A DNA stretch of 64,000 nt from Kingdonia uniflora (GCA_014058105.1 JACGCM010001313.1:856968-920967); one strand, 5' to 3'; shown: positions 22,796-34,205, counted from the first letter of the stretch. Notes: generated from the sequence alone by a model not told the origin. Numbers and translations are program-made.

Positions 22796-22989
22796 ACTTG
22801 AAGTCTGATAATGAGTACCTTTTATATGTAGCAGATGTTGATGCTTCAGTGCTCGATGTAGGACTTTGAGAAGAGCGTTGTAATTTGAAATGCTGATATG
22901 AGAAAATAATATTTCCACACCTGTAGTAGATGTTATTCTCTGGTTTGACCCATTGAATTAAAAGAAGTTCGTGGGTTTAGAAGTAAGTA

Positions 22990-23780
22990 TTATCTGTGCT
23001 TCAACCCTTGAACTCCAGAGAGGCTTAGCGGTAGCGAGCTAGTATTATCTTTGCTCGTACTTTAGGTGGTCACCGCAGGCTAAGAGGTTCTTTATGGCCT
23101 TCGCCTAAGATCTGCGTTTCATCAGGGGTTCGGCTAGTATTATTTATGCCTTGATACCATAATGGAGAGCTGGGTTTATCGGCAGCGAGCAACGTCTCAC
23201 TCGTGCTTTAGGCCTAATCCCACAGGCTGAAGCTCTTTATGGCCCCAGCCCTGGTGGTTTTATGTCCTCAGGGGGTTCAGCTAGTATTATCTATGCCTTG
23301 ATACCATATTGGATATTGGAGCTTAGCGGCAGCGAGCAAGTTTTTTTCTCACTCGTGCTTTAGGCTTGTTATCTTCAGGCTAAGAGGTTTGTTATGGACC
23401 CCGCCTTCAGATGTATGAGTATCCTCAGGAGTTAGGCTAGTATTATCTATGCCATTACCAATGTTGAATATTGGAGCTTAGCGGCAGCGAGCAAGTTTTT
23501 TCCTCACTCGTGCGTTAGACTTGTTATCTTCAAGCTAAGAGGTTCGTTATGGCCCCCGCCTTCGGATGTATGAGTATCCTCAGGAGTTAGGCTAGTATTA
23601 TCTATGCCATTACCAATGTTGGATATTGGAGCTTAGCGGCAGCGAGTATTTTTTTCCTCACTCGTGCTTTAGGCTTGTTATTTTCAGGCTAAGAGGTTCG
23701 TTATGGCCCCCGCCTTCGGATGTATGAGTATCCTCAGGAGTTAGGCTAGTATTATCTATGCCATTACCAATATTAGATGT
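22990..23780. repeat. Tandem repeat, about 150-155-bp unit, five copies
   Basis: Units are marked by TTAGCGGCAGCGAGC-like phrases at about 23024, 23174, 23322, 23477 and 23632. Each is followed by CTCACTCGTGCTTTAGGC, GGCTAAGAGGTT, TTATGGCCCC and GCTAGTATTATCTATGCC. The last three units are nearly identical and the first two more diverged. The array sits between the end of pol and the antisense genes. Tat-type elements are known to carry satellite-like tandem repeats in this untranslated region. Confidence 0.75.
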
Positions 23781-23887
23781 TGTTTACCTTTAGGGATCGA
23801 GCTAGGATAAACTGTGCTTTTACCCTTGGAGATGATGGAGATGAAGGGGAACTGTATAGCAGGGATTCTTGTGATAAAAAAGAGATT

Positions 23888-25990
23888 TCATTGATTGAAA
23901 AGAGTTTGTACATACATTGGGGGTAAAATATTGATTTGTCTGCGCTGCTGTAGATCATCTGGTAGTGGCCCGTTGCATGAGTTATCCTGACCGAGATAAG
24001 TAACAAAAGGTTTCCTCCAATCATCTTCCGCCATCTCATCGCCCCCAGTGTTTATCGTGTATAATGTAGTACGATTAATACTGGGGCTAGAAATAACCTT
24101 GATTTGAAGGTGTCGTGATTCTGTACCCAATACTCTGGCTAAGTAAGCCAATGAGTAAGTGTGGCGATTCTCTCCTCGAGGGAGGTATTCGAGCGTAACT
24201 TTGTGAAATTTGTTTAGTTTTTCTGCAACCAGAGCTGCATAATCGACCATGATGCCATTCTTCTTGTAATATTTTGAGTAGTAATGAACGATTAGAAGAG
24301 AGTCTGTGTAGGCTGAGATTTCAGTGATTCCGAGTTCGAGAGCCATGTCCAGACCGTGAATGAGTGCCTCATACTCTATAACATTTTTCAAGGCTTTGAA
24401 GTCGAGACGGATGGATTTCTTGATTCTGTCATTGGAGGGTTTAATGAGAATAATCCAAATTCCCAACCCTGCGGGTCCTGCTGAACCATCGGTGAAGAGC
24501 CTCTACCCTTTTTGAGATATCCATGATGCTCGTTCATCAAAAGATTTGGAGGGTGGAATCTCATCTACTACATCTTTGGCGAGATCTGGATCCTGTTCTT
24601 CCCCGTAAGGATCTGAAACTGGAAAGCCTGCTAGAAAATCAGTGACTGCTTGACCCTTTGCGGAAATTCGCTGCTCGAATTTGATTTCGTGGTCCCCCAA
24701 ACTGACGGACCACTGCTGTACTCTTATGGATTTCTCTTTTTTAGACAATACTTCCTGAAGTGGGTAGTTCGTCATGACTTTGACAGGATGTGCTTGAAAA
24801 TATTATTTGAGTTTTTGTGCGGTGTATACGAGAGTTAAAAGTAATCTTTCAATTTTAGAGTACCTCATTTCTGCTGGAGTAAGTGTCTTGCTGATGAAGA
24901 AGATTGGTTTCTTAATTTTTCCTTTGAGCCGAATGAGAACTGAGTTGAGAGATGTATCTGTAACTGCGAGGTAGATAATCAGTTCCTCATTGGCTATCGG
25001 AGTGTTCATGATTGGAGTTCTCCCTAGATAAGTTTTGAGTTCCTGAAAAGCTGATTCGCATTCTGGTGTCCAGTTGATATCTTTGTTCTTTGAACCTTTG
25101 CCTCGTTGAGTAGAACCTCTGAGTAGCATAAATAACCATTTGCATCGGTCTGAGGATTTGGATACGAATCTGTTGATTGCTGCAATCTTTCCTGCGAACT
25201 TTTGTACATCCTTCTTTGATGATGGTGAAGGCATGTCCAAAGAGCTCGAATTTGATCTGGATCTGCTTTTATCCCTTTCTTGCTGATAAGATGTCCCAAG
25301 AACTTGCCTGAGTGAAGGCCGAATTGGCATTTTTCTAGATTAAGCTTCATTCTGTAGGATCGTAATATACTGAATACTGTAAAGAGGTGTGAGATGTGAT
25401 CTTCTTTCTTTAGGCTTATGCAAAGCATGTCGTCAATATAGACTTTGACTATTTTTCCCAAGTGTTTTTTGAACATACTTGTGACCAACCTTTGGTAAGT
25501 AGCTCCAGCATTCTTAAGGCCGAATGGCATGACCTTGTAATAGTAGAGACCTCTTTATGTTATAAACCTAGTCTTTTCTTGATCTGCTTCCAGGAGTGAA
25601 ATCTGATTGTACCCCGAAGCGGCGTCCATTATGGACAAGAGTTTGTGACCTACTGTAGAGTCGAGGATCTGATGAATGATCGGAAGAGGGAAGCTGTCCT
25701 TTGGCATGTGTTTGTTGAGATCAGCAAAATCCACGCAGACCCAAACCTTCCCATTCATCTTTGGAACAGCAACGATATTAGAAATCCAGTCTGAGTACTT
25801 GGCTTCTCGAATGAAACTGACTTCGACAAGTTTGTTGATCTTCTTGTTCTTCTCGTCTCTAAGTCTTGGAGATAACCTGCGTTGCTTCTGTTTAACTGCT
25901 GCGGTACCTTCGCGGATATTTAAGATGTGACAAAACTTTGAGGGGTCTACGCTTGGCATTTCTTGGATGTTCCATGCGAAAATGTCTTTG
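23888..25990 (-). pseudogene. Tat-like pol pseudogene (RT, RNase H, second RNase H)
   Basis: Reading leftwards, RT (25990-24800) has WVCVDFADLNKHMPKDSFPL, SYN-type GYNQI, MPFGLKNAGATYQ and the intact catalytic YIDDML (about 25430). The first RNase H contains FFISKTLTPAEMRYS (about 24870), then the linker SAKGQAVTDFLAGFPV (about 24640). A second RNase H of archaeal type (24466-23888) has EYEALIHGLDMALELG, YTDS and YLPRGENRHTYSLAYLA. Dual RNase H defines the Tat lineage. The reading frames shift several times (near 25200, 24800 and 24490). Integrase should follow but is absent; tandem repeats begin about 100 bp further on. Confidence 0.8.
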
Positions 25991-26029
25991 TTGGATTGGA
26001 GGAAAGAAATAAGAGCTTATTTCTCTGTT

Positions 26030-26414
26030 TGAATTAATTTTGTACCAATATAAGTACCTCGGTTAACTCTATCGACCTGGACGTATTCCACGGGCTCGGC
26101 TGGAGAAGACTGACCATCGAGGTGATCAGCCTTTTGTGATTGTTATGCAGCAATCTGTTTTGAATGATCGAGAACTGGTGAGACTGTATTCTCGCAAGCT
26201 CGAGAGAGTTTTTGACTTCCTTTGTTTCCAGAACTCGAGCTTGACGCTCTCGTTCTGATTCCTTCTTGAGGAGCTCTCGATCTTCCAATAGCTGGCGCTC
26301 GAGCTGACTCTATTTCTCGGCTTTGGCAATTAAGCTCGCCCGAAGTTCAGCAACCCGATCAGGTTCCCTCGAACTTTGAGGCGGAGCTCCCAAAGATTGA
26401 CGTGTTTGAACCAT
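26030..26414 (-). pseudogene. Gag amino terminus of Tat-like element, joined to pol
   Basis: Starts MVQTRQSLGAPPQ at 26414, about 65 bp after the PBS, then a charged helical stretch rich in Glu, Arg and Ser with a stop near 26310. It ends near 26034 and the pol sequence begins at about 26030 (LIQTEK, then NIQEMPSVDP). Most of Gag and all of the protease are therefore deleted. The M-V-x-TR start is shared with the antisense ORFs of the same element family. Confidence 0.55.
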
Positions 26415-26478
26415 AATTGAATACTAGTCGACTGATGAGTATCAATCGTGGCTCTTAAGTACGTGGAAAAATTGTGCA

Positions 26479-26496
26479 TTCCCACAGATGGCGCCA
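26479..26496 (-). other. Primer-binding site (tRNA-Lys type)
   Basis: On minus, TGGCGCCATCTGTGGGAA follows the 5' LTR after two bases. It is complementary to a tRNA 3' end TTCCCACAGATGGCGCCA, which matches tRNA-Lys such as the copy at 8602-8677. It fixes 26499-27087 as the 5' LTR. Confidence 0.75.
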
Positions 26497-26498
26497 AA

Positions 26499-27087
26499 TG
26501 TAGGGATCAAATTTCGTAAAGCTCGAACTAGCTTGAAATCGATCCTTACATCAAGAACTACTATTGCAAGAATTAAATAAGAGATAATACTTGACACAGA
26601 TGTTTTAGCGTGGAAAACCTATTAATAGATAAAAACCACGACCTCGAGTGGATGATTTTGTGAAAGTAGTATTATTGCTTGAGAAAGTGAGAGAGCCTAA
26701 TTACAAGAATCAATCTAAGATACTATAGTTAGAGATCAGATAATTGTATATATCGAATTCTCTGTTCACCTCCCTTTTTTCTAAAGAGCTTTGCCCTTTT
26801 ATAAACCCTGTTCTCAGCTTAACATCGTGCTCGAACACGTTCTCCTAAAAGTGGGAGTCATGGGCAGTTGAGTGTATAACTGCTAGCTCGTGGGAGACAG
26901 GTATATGTTGACCTGTTTTGTTTATATCTGTTGTGGACGATCCACGTTCGGCTTAAGTTTGTGGTCGATATGTAATTGTTAACGTGTTTGCTTATGTGTA
27001 AGTCTGGTACTGGATAAGATCGAGTCTTCTAAAGCTCGAGGTATAGATGAGATTGAGTGTCCATAGCTCGAGGGATACGTCCCTACA
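26499..27087 (-). repeat. 5' LTR of nested Tat-like element
   Basis: On plus it runs from TGTAGGGATCAAATTTCG to ATACGTCCCTACA, 589 bp, with inverted ends TGTAGGGA/TCCCTACA. It is homologous to 57964-58533: both contain GTGGAAAACC, GGTAAAAACCACGACCTCG-like text, TATTGCTTGAG, GTGGGAGACA and GATCCACG. No second LTR of this copy is found at its left end. Confidence 0.8.
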
Positions 27088-29038
27088 ATACAATACCAAA
27101 TTTGTGTCATGGACTACAAAGTCCACCGGATAAAAGTAGTCATTGACTTGGACGAGTACATCCATCACCACATCTTTAAGAAATCTAGTAGACCTATCAG
27201 CTAGCTGTAAGGCTCGATTGGTGGATCTCAGTCCCTCTAAACCTAACTCGTCAAATACCCAAGGGAATTAGGTTAACATTGACACCAAAATCGAGCAAGG
27301 CTTTCCATATCCAGTTTGTCCCTATGTGGCAATAAATTATTGGCATTTCAGGACCTTTATACTTTAGAGGGGCTTTCTTCAAGATTATGGAGCTAACCTG
27401 AGCATCCAATTAAATAACATTATTACTATTATGGATGTTGAAAGTCTTATTGAAAACATTTATTTATTGTTTGAACGTGCATAAGTCCCTAACATATTTA
27501 ACATATGAAGAAATTTGTCATAATGCCTCGCTGAAAGGAATACTGATCTTAAGATTTTTAAAGATTTCCTTAACCTCTTCATCAATAATTTTATTCCTAT
27601 TCTTATCATGTGCAAAAAAGGTACCTTAGGGCTTCTAGGCTAAAAAAATTTAATCTTCTCTGCAGGCGAGACTTTTCTAGTCTTTTCCCCTGTAACTGGC
27701 ATTTCTTTGCCCATAGATTCTTTTTCCTCTTTAACAACTTTGGTATTAGGATTAGGACTAACACAAGGTTTATCCTCAAGCATCCTAATTTTATTATCTA
27801 TAATTTTGCCACTTCTAAGTGTGATAACTGCATTCACATGATCACAGTTACTGGAGCTTTTACTTTGATGTTTCGGGTTGGGTTACGTTGCTTTGGCTTA
27901 AAAATATACCCTTGTCTCTTGTACTTAACCTAGTTGCTAATTAAGCGATGGTTGTTTTTATCCTATCCATGAATTGCTAATTCATTTACATAACTTGTGG
28001 CATGAGTAGGGTATTGATTGCAATAAGGTTTGGATGCTATTATCCAGAGATTGTTTCCTATTCTAAGGAGGAATATATGGAGTATTCTGCTAAGGAGGTT
28101 GATAGTTGGACTGGTAGGAGGAACCAAATTGATTTATGTTGGGTTGGTACGATTGTACCCCTACAGAGCTCCCTGATAATAAGACTTACCATAGAATTGT
28201 TGGAATTGTTTGAAAAAGAGTTGTTCCTCGCTGAAAACTCCCTTGATTGAAACGTTGGTTGAAGGGTAGCGTAGAAGGTTTTGATGAAAAATGTTTATGT
28301 ACTCCTTCTTTGCCTCCCTAATTCCATGAATTAGTGGGCAGTCTTGAACAAAATGTTTTGGGTTATCACACATAGCACATGCCGACATCTCCGCGTGAAA
28401 AGCAGTTGCTTTATCGGACATCATATTATTCGTAATTTCCAAAGATTTCTATTTTTTCATGATGGTCATCAGTGTAGAATCTGACTGGGAGTTAGATCCA
28501 ACATCAAAGGCATTACCTTCATTTTCTTGTATATCATTTTCTCTCATGGTTCTCTAGGTTTTTGCAATTTTTTAGCCACCTATTCTTAGAAGTCGAATCC
28601 TTCTTCATCATTCTTATCATTAAATTTCTCTAAGTAAAAGAAATTTACAACTTTCTTTATTTTAACATCTAATCCATCATAAAGATTTCTAGCTAGGACC
28701 CAGGAGTCGATATCGTGATGAAGGCATTGTAGGATCTGTCCCTTATATTTCTCTAAATAATCCTTTAAGTTCTTTCTTTGAAGTTGAGTAATCTAAAGAA
28801 GGGACCTATGGAGGGTCTCAATTTTCTCAAGAGAGATTTTTTTTGTAAAAGTCATCAGTAAGATTCTCAAAAATCATAATGGATTTAGGCCATAGAGCTT
28901 GAAGTCGGCTCTTAGCCTTCCCTAGTAAAGAAAAAGGAAATAAAATGATTTTTATGGTCTTCATTTCATTGTCATTTCTATACTTTTAGAAAAATATTAA
29001 ATTGTCAAAATCCTGTATATGGGCATATGGGTTCTCAT
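27088..29038 (-). pseudogene. Athila-like gag-protease pseudogene
   Basis: Reading leftwards from 29038, Gag contains ENPYAHIQDFDNLIF (29035-28990) and LFPFSLLGKAKSRLQAL (about 28930). It then has a decayed middle part and a zinc knuckle CAMCDNPKHFVQDCP (about 28370). NAVITLRSGKIIDNK (about 27830) is the marker typical of Athila-type Gag-Pro. The protease region is at 27100-27400, with IPCHIG, an active site decayed to LLDFGVNVNLIPLGYL, LQLADRS and PVDFVVHDTN. The frame is broken repeatedly. The remaining Gag start is at 31740-31945, beyond the solo LTR, and pol is at 14370-17655. Confidence 0.75.
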
Positions 29039-29399
29039 TGTAGTGTCCCAAATTATTTATTTATTTTTCTATTATCATTTTATTTTATTCATTGTGCATC
29101 ATGCATCCACATACATCACCGTTCATCATGCATCTGCATCTTATTGTATTTATCAGGTTTTGAGTTCTTCTTTCTTCATTTTTTGTGCTTCGGTGGTTTC
29201 GGTGGTTATTGGGCGAAGGAGGTTGAGTTGTGGTTTTGTGAGCCTGTGGTTGGCTTGTTGTTGTTATTGTTGTTGTTGTTTATTTTTGTTGTGGTATGGT
29301 GTGTGATCCGGGAGGGATCTGAGGATTTTCCTTTGGGATTTTCTCAGTTTTCGCTCGTGGGAATCTTTTTCGTTTTCTGAGTTTTTACCAGTTTTTGCC

Positions 29400-29640
29400 T
29401 GTTCTATTCGAACAAACTCATTTTTGTTCGAATAAGTTCCAATCTACTTTGTTTTATTCGAACAAACTTGTTCCTGTTCAAATAGAGTTCTATCTACTTC
29501 ATTTTATTCGAACAACTTCTTTCCTGTTGGAATATATTTCTTTCTGTTTGGTTTTTGTTCGAACAAGCCCTTTCCTGTTCGAATAAACTTCTACCTATCT
29601 TGTTTTGTTTGAATAGAAATGTATTATATTCGAACAAAGG
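29400..29640. repeat. Cluster of palindromic TTCGAA motifs in solo LTR
   Basis: About ten occurrences of TTCGAACA/TTCGAATA or one-base variants are spaced 20-35 bp apart. A shorter cluster (about 53800-53945) is present in the related LTR at 51923-54489. The motif is palindromic and could be a protein-binding array or simply a local repeat. Confidence 0.5.
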
Positions 29641-30376
29641 CATGTTTAGAATACCAGATTGGGTTTCTTCTTCGTGATCTTGGCCGTTGATTCCCTTCTT
29701 CGAGATGGGTGTTTGTTTTAGGTTTTATTACCCATTTCATTTCATTTCTATTTCTCTCTCATTTAACACTCACTCTTACTCTCTCACTCACTCTCCAATT
29801 AGAATTCTCCCTTGCTCTTCTTTTGTGATCGTTGTCGGGTTGATCTTCGCCACTTCTCTGGGTGAGTAATTTCCCTATTCCTTTCCGTATTGTTGATTTG
29901 ATTTTGTTTTAGGCTATCCTTGGTGGGTGGATTTAGGATTTGTGATTTGGGTATTTGTTGAGATTGCAGAGTTGTATTTTTTGTAGGTGTTGGGTTGTTG
30001 GTGTTGGTGTGATTTTTGCCTGTGGGGTTGAGGTTGGGTTACCCCGTCGATTTTTGGATTCGCGGCTCGTATCAGCGAGTGTCCCTTCCTTGCTAAATTC
30101 CTTTACTAATTTGATCAATGTGGATTTATGGACTTACTCTGGACAGAGAGGTGCTTGTGATATAGTTATAGTCTATATTGCATTCTTCTGTAGTTATTAT
30201 TTCAGTGCATCTTTTCCTATTCGTTGAGCATGTAGAGTGGTATTCTCTTTGTTCTTTAGGAAGTTGTGCATTTGGGTGGTATTCCCGTGGTCTTGTCCTT
30301 GAATACTGTGTTTCAGTCTTGTTGAGACTGATGTTGTTTGGATGTTGCGACGGGTGAGTCACTATTTTCATCTGTG

Positions 30377-30664
30377 TTAGGATTGTTTACCATCCTCTGA
30401 GGCAGGTGGTTATCCTATGTGTGTGCTTGCCGCGTTGGGGCCATTGCGTTAGGATTGTTTGCCATCTCCTGAGGCAGGTGGATATCCTATGTGTGTGCTG
30501 GCCATATTGGGGTTGTTGTATTAGGATTGTTTGCCATCCTCTGAGGCAGGTGGTTATCCTATCTGTGTACTGGCCATGTTGGGGTTATTGTGTTAGGATT
30601 ATTTACCTTTTTCTCAGGCAGGGAGTTATCCTATGTGTGTTGACCGTGTCGGCGGCTGTTGTGT
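30377..30664. repeat. 72-bp tandem repeat, four units
   Basis: Each unit begins TTAGGATTRTTTRCC (30377, 30449, 30521, 30593) and contains TGAGGCAGGTGG and TATCCTATGTGTGT. The period is exactly 72 bp between starts. Because 72 is divisible by three, an open frame runs through it, but it is not a coding repeat. Confidence 0.75.
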
Positions 30665-31739
30665 TTTGATCCTCGAGATCTGTTTGCTATGTGGGCTTTT
30701 ATATTATTTTAACTTAACGGGGTCGAATACATAACAAAGCTCTACATTGGCTAACCCTCGATAGGATTTAGGACTCTTACCTCGGGTTGAAATAATAGGT
30801 AAAGTTCGGGCTGGACACTATTATATCTATTACCCATCCGGGAGTATGGGATGGAATGAGACAGTTTCCTTTGGTACCCATCTCATCCTCCGTGAGGTTG
30901 AAATCCCTTGGAATAAGTGAAATAAAGTTCAGACGTTGTCTCCGTGGGTTGCAAAGCCCGGAACACTCTGATCAAGTGAAAAATCCTAAGCGTGATCGAG
31001 CTTGCTACTAATTGTACCCATTGTATCCAATTGAGATCTCTTTAAGGTTATTATGTATTAGCGGCTGATCAACCCAATACATTGATTATAGGGTCTAGTC
31101 CTTTGATTTCTGCATATCATAAGCATCTAGTCTTAGGACAATTCTAGAATCATATCATATCATACCATATCACCGCATCCTCGCATTAATATATATATTC
31201 CTGTTCCTTTTCTCTTATCCATGCCTTACTCTATTCCTTGCTCTAATTTTCACATATATATTATTGTGCTTTTAACTCTTATATCTCATTCACCTCTTCC
31301 TCTTTCTCTGCACCGTTATATTAGTAGGTTATTTAGCCTGGTTGGGCATTAGTGGGCCGTGGTTTTCCTCACTCTCGTATTTTCCCCCCTTTCAGAGGCA
31401 GAGTAGTAGCTGGTTTTGCTGAGGGTTTTAGCTGTATTTGGAGCCGGTTTTGCAGCTGCAAATTCTGTTCTGGCTTTAGTATTTCTTATACGATCTCAGC
31501 TTTTGACACTGTACATTATCGAGATATTGCATTGATATTTCAGTTTGATGTATATATCTTTTGCTTCCGCGTTATTTATTCTTTTTATTTTGATGATATT
31601 ACTATAGTGAATGACTGTGCTATTTCCTATTAGCAAAGTTATTTGTGGGGGCAAATCTTTGGATTCCCCGTCCTGCATGCCCTGGATGACATGGTTTTAG
31701 ATATGCTATAATTATTGGATTTTGGGGCGTGACACTCAT

Positions 31740-31945
31740 CCTCCCGTTCCGTTAATATTGGCAATGAATTGATAAGTATATTTATGAGTTTAAACTTCCC
31801 AGTGGCAGGAGGTAAAATAATACACGAAGTACGATTTATCATTTTAGGAAACATATGATCCCTAAGTAGGATCCGTACGGGATCCGGACCATTCGCATTG
31901 TTATTCTCATTGTTATTGGGATCTCCTATCTAAAATAATTTGGGT
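31740..31945 (-). pseudogene. Athila-like Gag amino-terminal fragment
   Basis: Reading leftwards from about 31945 the frame gives an Asn-rich stretch, then VRILLRDHMFPKMINRTSC, IILPPATGKFKL and ILTERED. It continues across the solo LTR into ENPYAHIQDFDN. This is the Gag start of Athila-type elements. The PBS and 5' LTR should lie to the right. Confidence 0.65.
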
Positions 31946-33984
31946 AGAAAACTAAACGGATTGAGCAAAGAAATTTGACTCGAATCGAGTCTCAATGCAG
32001 ATATATGGAATGCAAAGGTTTCTAACTCACCCTCAACAGGAAAGAGTTCCTATGGGTATGATTTATATAATCTTCCGTATCAATGGAGATTAGAATCTCC
32101 AGATGGGTTGACTTGCCTAAGTCAAAGTGGATCAAAATATCAATCCAGTCAGATTCTTGAAGCCTTTCAAGGTGACACTCAGGCACTCGAAACCATTCTT
32201 TTATAAACTACTTGAACTGCACACAATGATGATTAGGCAAGAATGAAGTGCACAAAAATAAATACAACAATCGTCAACCAAAGGTTGGGTACTTCCTCCG
32301 TCTAGTAAACAACCCCATTTGGATTAGGGGGTTCTAATTGTAGGACACCTTGAACGGTAATTCTATGTCAAACAAGTGTCAAGTACATAAGGTAATCCCT
32401 CGCTTTAATCTTTTTTATGGGTCTTATTTAAGGTCAAGTTGTGATCCCGATCTCAGGGTTCGGTTGCTTATATTCCTAATAGGTGATCGGTTCGCACATT
32501 GAGTTATTTATAATCGCTTTAGTAATAACTTGCGTGCAGTTCTAGTCACCTAGAAGCACCTGTACTAGAAGGTGGAGCCAACCGCTTAGAATAACCTTTC
32601 CACACTAGTTATACCAGGGAACGTACTTCCTCTAGATAAGCGTAACCACTATCAGGAGTCTTAATGAGAGTGTTCCTATGCTCCTGGTCCGAGCTCTATA
32701 AGCTTTTTTGATTATCTATGTATTTTATGGCTTATTCGTAGTTAGTTTTAAAGGAATTGCCCTATTTTAATAAATGCTAAATGGGGGTCCTAATGTGCGG
32801 TACCACACACGGGTGATGAAATCCCACTTTTTGTTTGCCATTTATCTAATGGTAAAATTTAAGAGTACATAAACATAGGGCACATGAACAAAAATTGGCC
32901 ACTTTACAGGAGGGCACGGTAGAAGAAGGTACCTACAGGGCGGCCTTTATAGGGGCTCGTTGTTTACCTTGGTGAAACCAAAGAGATGGCACACCGGGGC
33001 TCTCCGACACAAGTAGGCGGTGTAAAGAGGTCCTCTCCTGATGTGGGCTCCAATTAGTGTTGCTCTTCAGATCGGATGGAAATATAATTTCTAATTTGAT
33101 CCGATCCGATCTGAATATTTTCAGACTATTAATTTTCTTTTCAACATCGAAAATTTCAGAAATTTACGAAAAATCAGAAAAATGAGAAACAAATCAGAAA
33201 AATTCAGGGAAAAAAATCAAACTTTAATTGAAACCCTAGATCTTTTGGATTGAAACCCAAAAACCATATTTACATAGCAGTCGATTGAAACTCCATTTCG
33301 CTAACCCGAAGCATTGAAGAAAACCCATGAGTTATGAGTAATCAATTCAGAAGATTCTTCTTCTCATCCTTTTGTGTAAGTGGTGGCTAGGGTTTTGTTC
33401 TATGCCGTTTGAGATAGAAGTTATCACCTTGCTTTTTTATGAGCTCTTTGTTTAAGAGAAATGCTTCGGGACCCAGGGTCATAAGGCTAGGAGATTAACC
33501 CAATCAGATGTTGCCATGTGTTTTTAGAGAAATGGTTACCACCTAAACCAGTAACTAGAAAGTCAAATAAATATTATTTAATAAAATAAATAAAAAGACA
33601 TTAAAGAAAAGAGGAAAATAAGAGAAGGAGTCGCTAAAAACAAGTAAACTCTCTGTAAGTTCTCTTTCACAAAAAAAAGACTCTATAAAAGCTTACACAA
33701 GGATTAATGGAAGCTTAAAACAACCCACAAAAATCATACTCTACGGAATTCTTTCATCGAACTAAGTTTAATACTTTCTCTTGTTGATTTTGTGTTTTTT
33801 CATATGCATTAGTAGATTATACTACCGATCTCTACTCTCTTTTTTTCCTTAATGTAAATCCATTTTCTTTCTTCTCAAATTGATTAAATTTCAAAGTTCA
33901 ATTTTCCAATTTAAAATCTTCATTGATTATATTTAGAGTACAAATAAAAACTAATGTTTTTAGGTTATAATAGAGACCTACATT
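31946..33984. other. No gene; possible 5' leader and LTR of the Athila-like element
   Basis: By position this should hold the leader, PBS and 5' LTR of the Athila-like element. I found no TGGCGCC-type PBS and no clear LTR ends. GTCCTAATGTGCGGTACC and nearby text near 32790 look LTR-like only by impression. Around 33085-33130 there is a short GATCCGATC-rich palindromic patch that could be a MITE remnant. Confidence 0.3.
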
Positions 33985-34205
33985 TGTCACGACCGATATT
34001 GTTCCCACTTAACCACTGCGGATCTTCAGCAGTGTGGGATTTTTATTCCTAAGAAATGGCATTGGTGACATGTAGAGTAAAATCTTAACTTAAAGGATCA
34101 TAAACCTGGCAGAATCTTAACCAATGTGGGACTAAACCATTGGTGCTACCATTACCGCTAATGGGTTAAGTATCTTTCTAATACCTGCTCATCCGGGGAG
34201 TTACA
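33985..34205 (-). repeat. TRIM 3' LTR
   Basis: Left repeat, TGTCACGACCGATATTG to GGGGAGTTACA. It differs from the right copy at many positions, so the insertion is old. Confidence 0.85.

Larger units (their letters stand above)
17656..27087 (-). mobile_element. Tat-like Gypsy element with antisense genes, nested in the Athila-like element
   Basis: From right to left: 5' LTR (26499-27087), PBS (26479-26496), a Gag amino terminus, RT, RNase H and a second archaeal-type RNase H (to about 23888), tandem repeats (22990-23780), then a block of genes on the opposite strand (17758-22795). The double RNase H is the hallmark of the Tat group. The 3' LTR and the antisense ORF A found in the other copies are missing at the left, so that end is truncated. 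It separates the protease and RT of the Athila-like element, with additional loss of the sequence between them. Protease and integrase of this copy are not seen. Confidence 0.75.
29039..31734 (+). mobile_element. Solo LTR, 2.7 kb (TGTAGTGTCCC family)
   Basis: Starts TGTAGTGTCCCAAATT and ends GGATTTTGGGGCGTGACA, flanked by the 5-bp duplication CTCAT (29034-29038 and 31735-31739). Gag sequence of the Athila-like element continues on both sides. No internal domain or second LTR exists, so it is a solo LTR left by LTR-LTR recombination. A related copy is at 51923-54489 on minus; both share the end ATTTTGGGGCGT(A/G)ACA and a block GACGTTGTC near 30940 and 52750. Small ORFs inside it are not genes. 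Confidence 0.85.

Noticed and set aside
22990..23780. CRISPR-like array
   Set aside because: Units are 150-155 bp, directly adjacent, with no unique spacers, and the context is a plant retrotransposon.
27610..27933. 107-codon plus-strand ORF
   Set aside because: It overlaps the Athila-like Gag segment on minus (ITLRSGKII), which has clear family identity; the plus frame has none.
29027..29380. 117- and 95-codon plus ORFs
   Set aside because: They begin in Gag sequence and run into the solo LTR across its left border; chance frames in T-rich DNA.
29400..29640. Heat-shock-element array suggested by repeated TTC/GAA
   Set aside because: Heat-shock elements need TTC and GAA units two bases apart; here they abut as TTCGAA. 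Kept only as a palindromic repeat.
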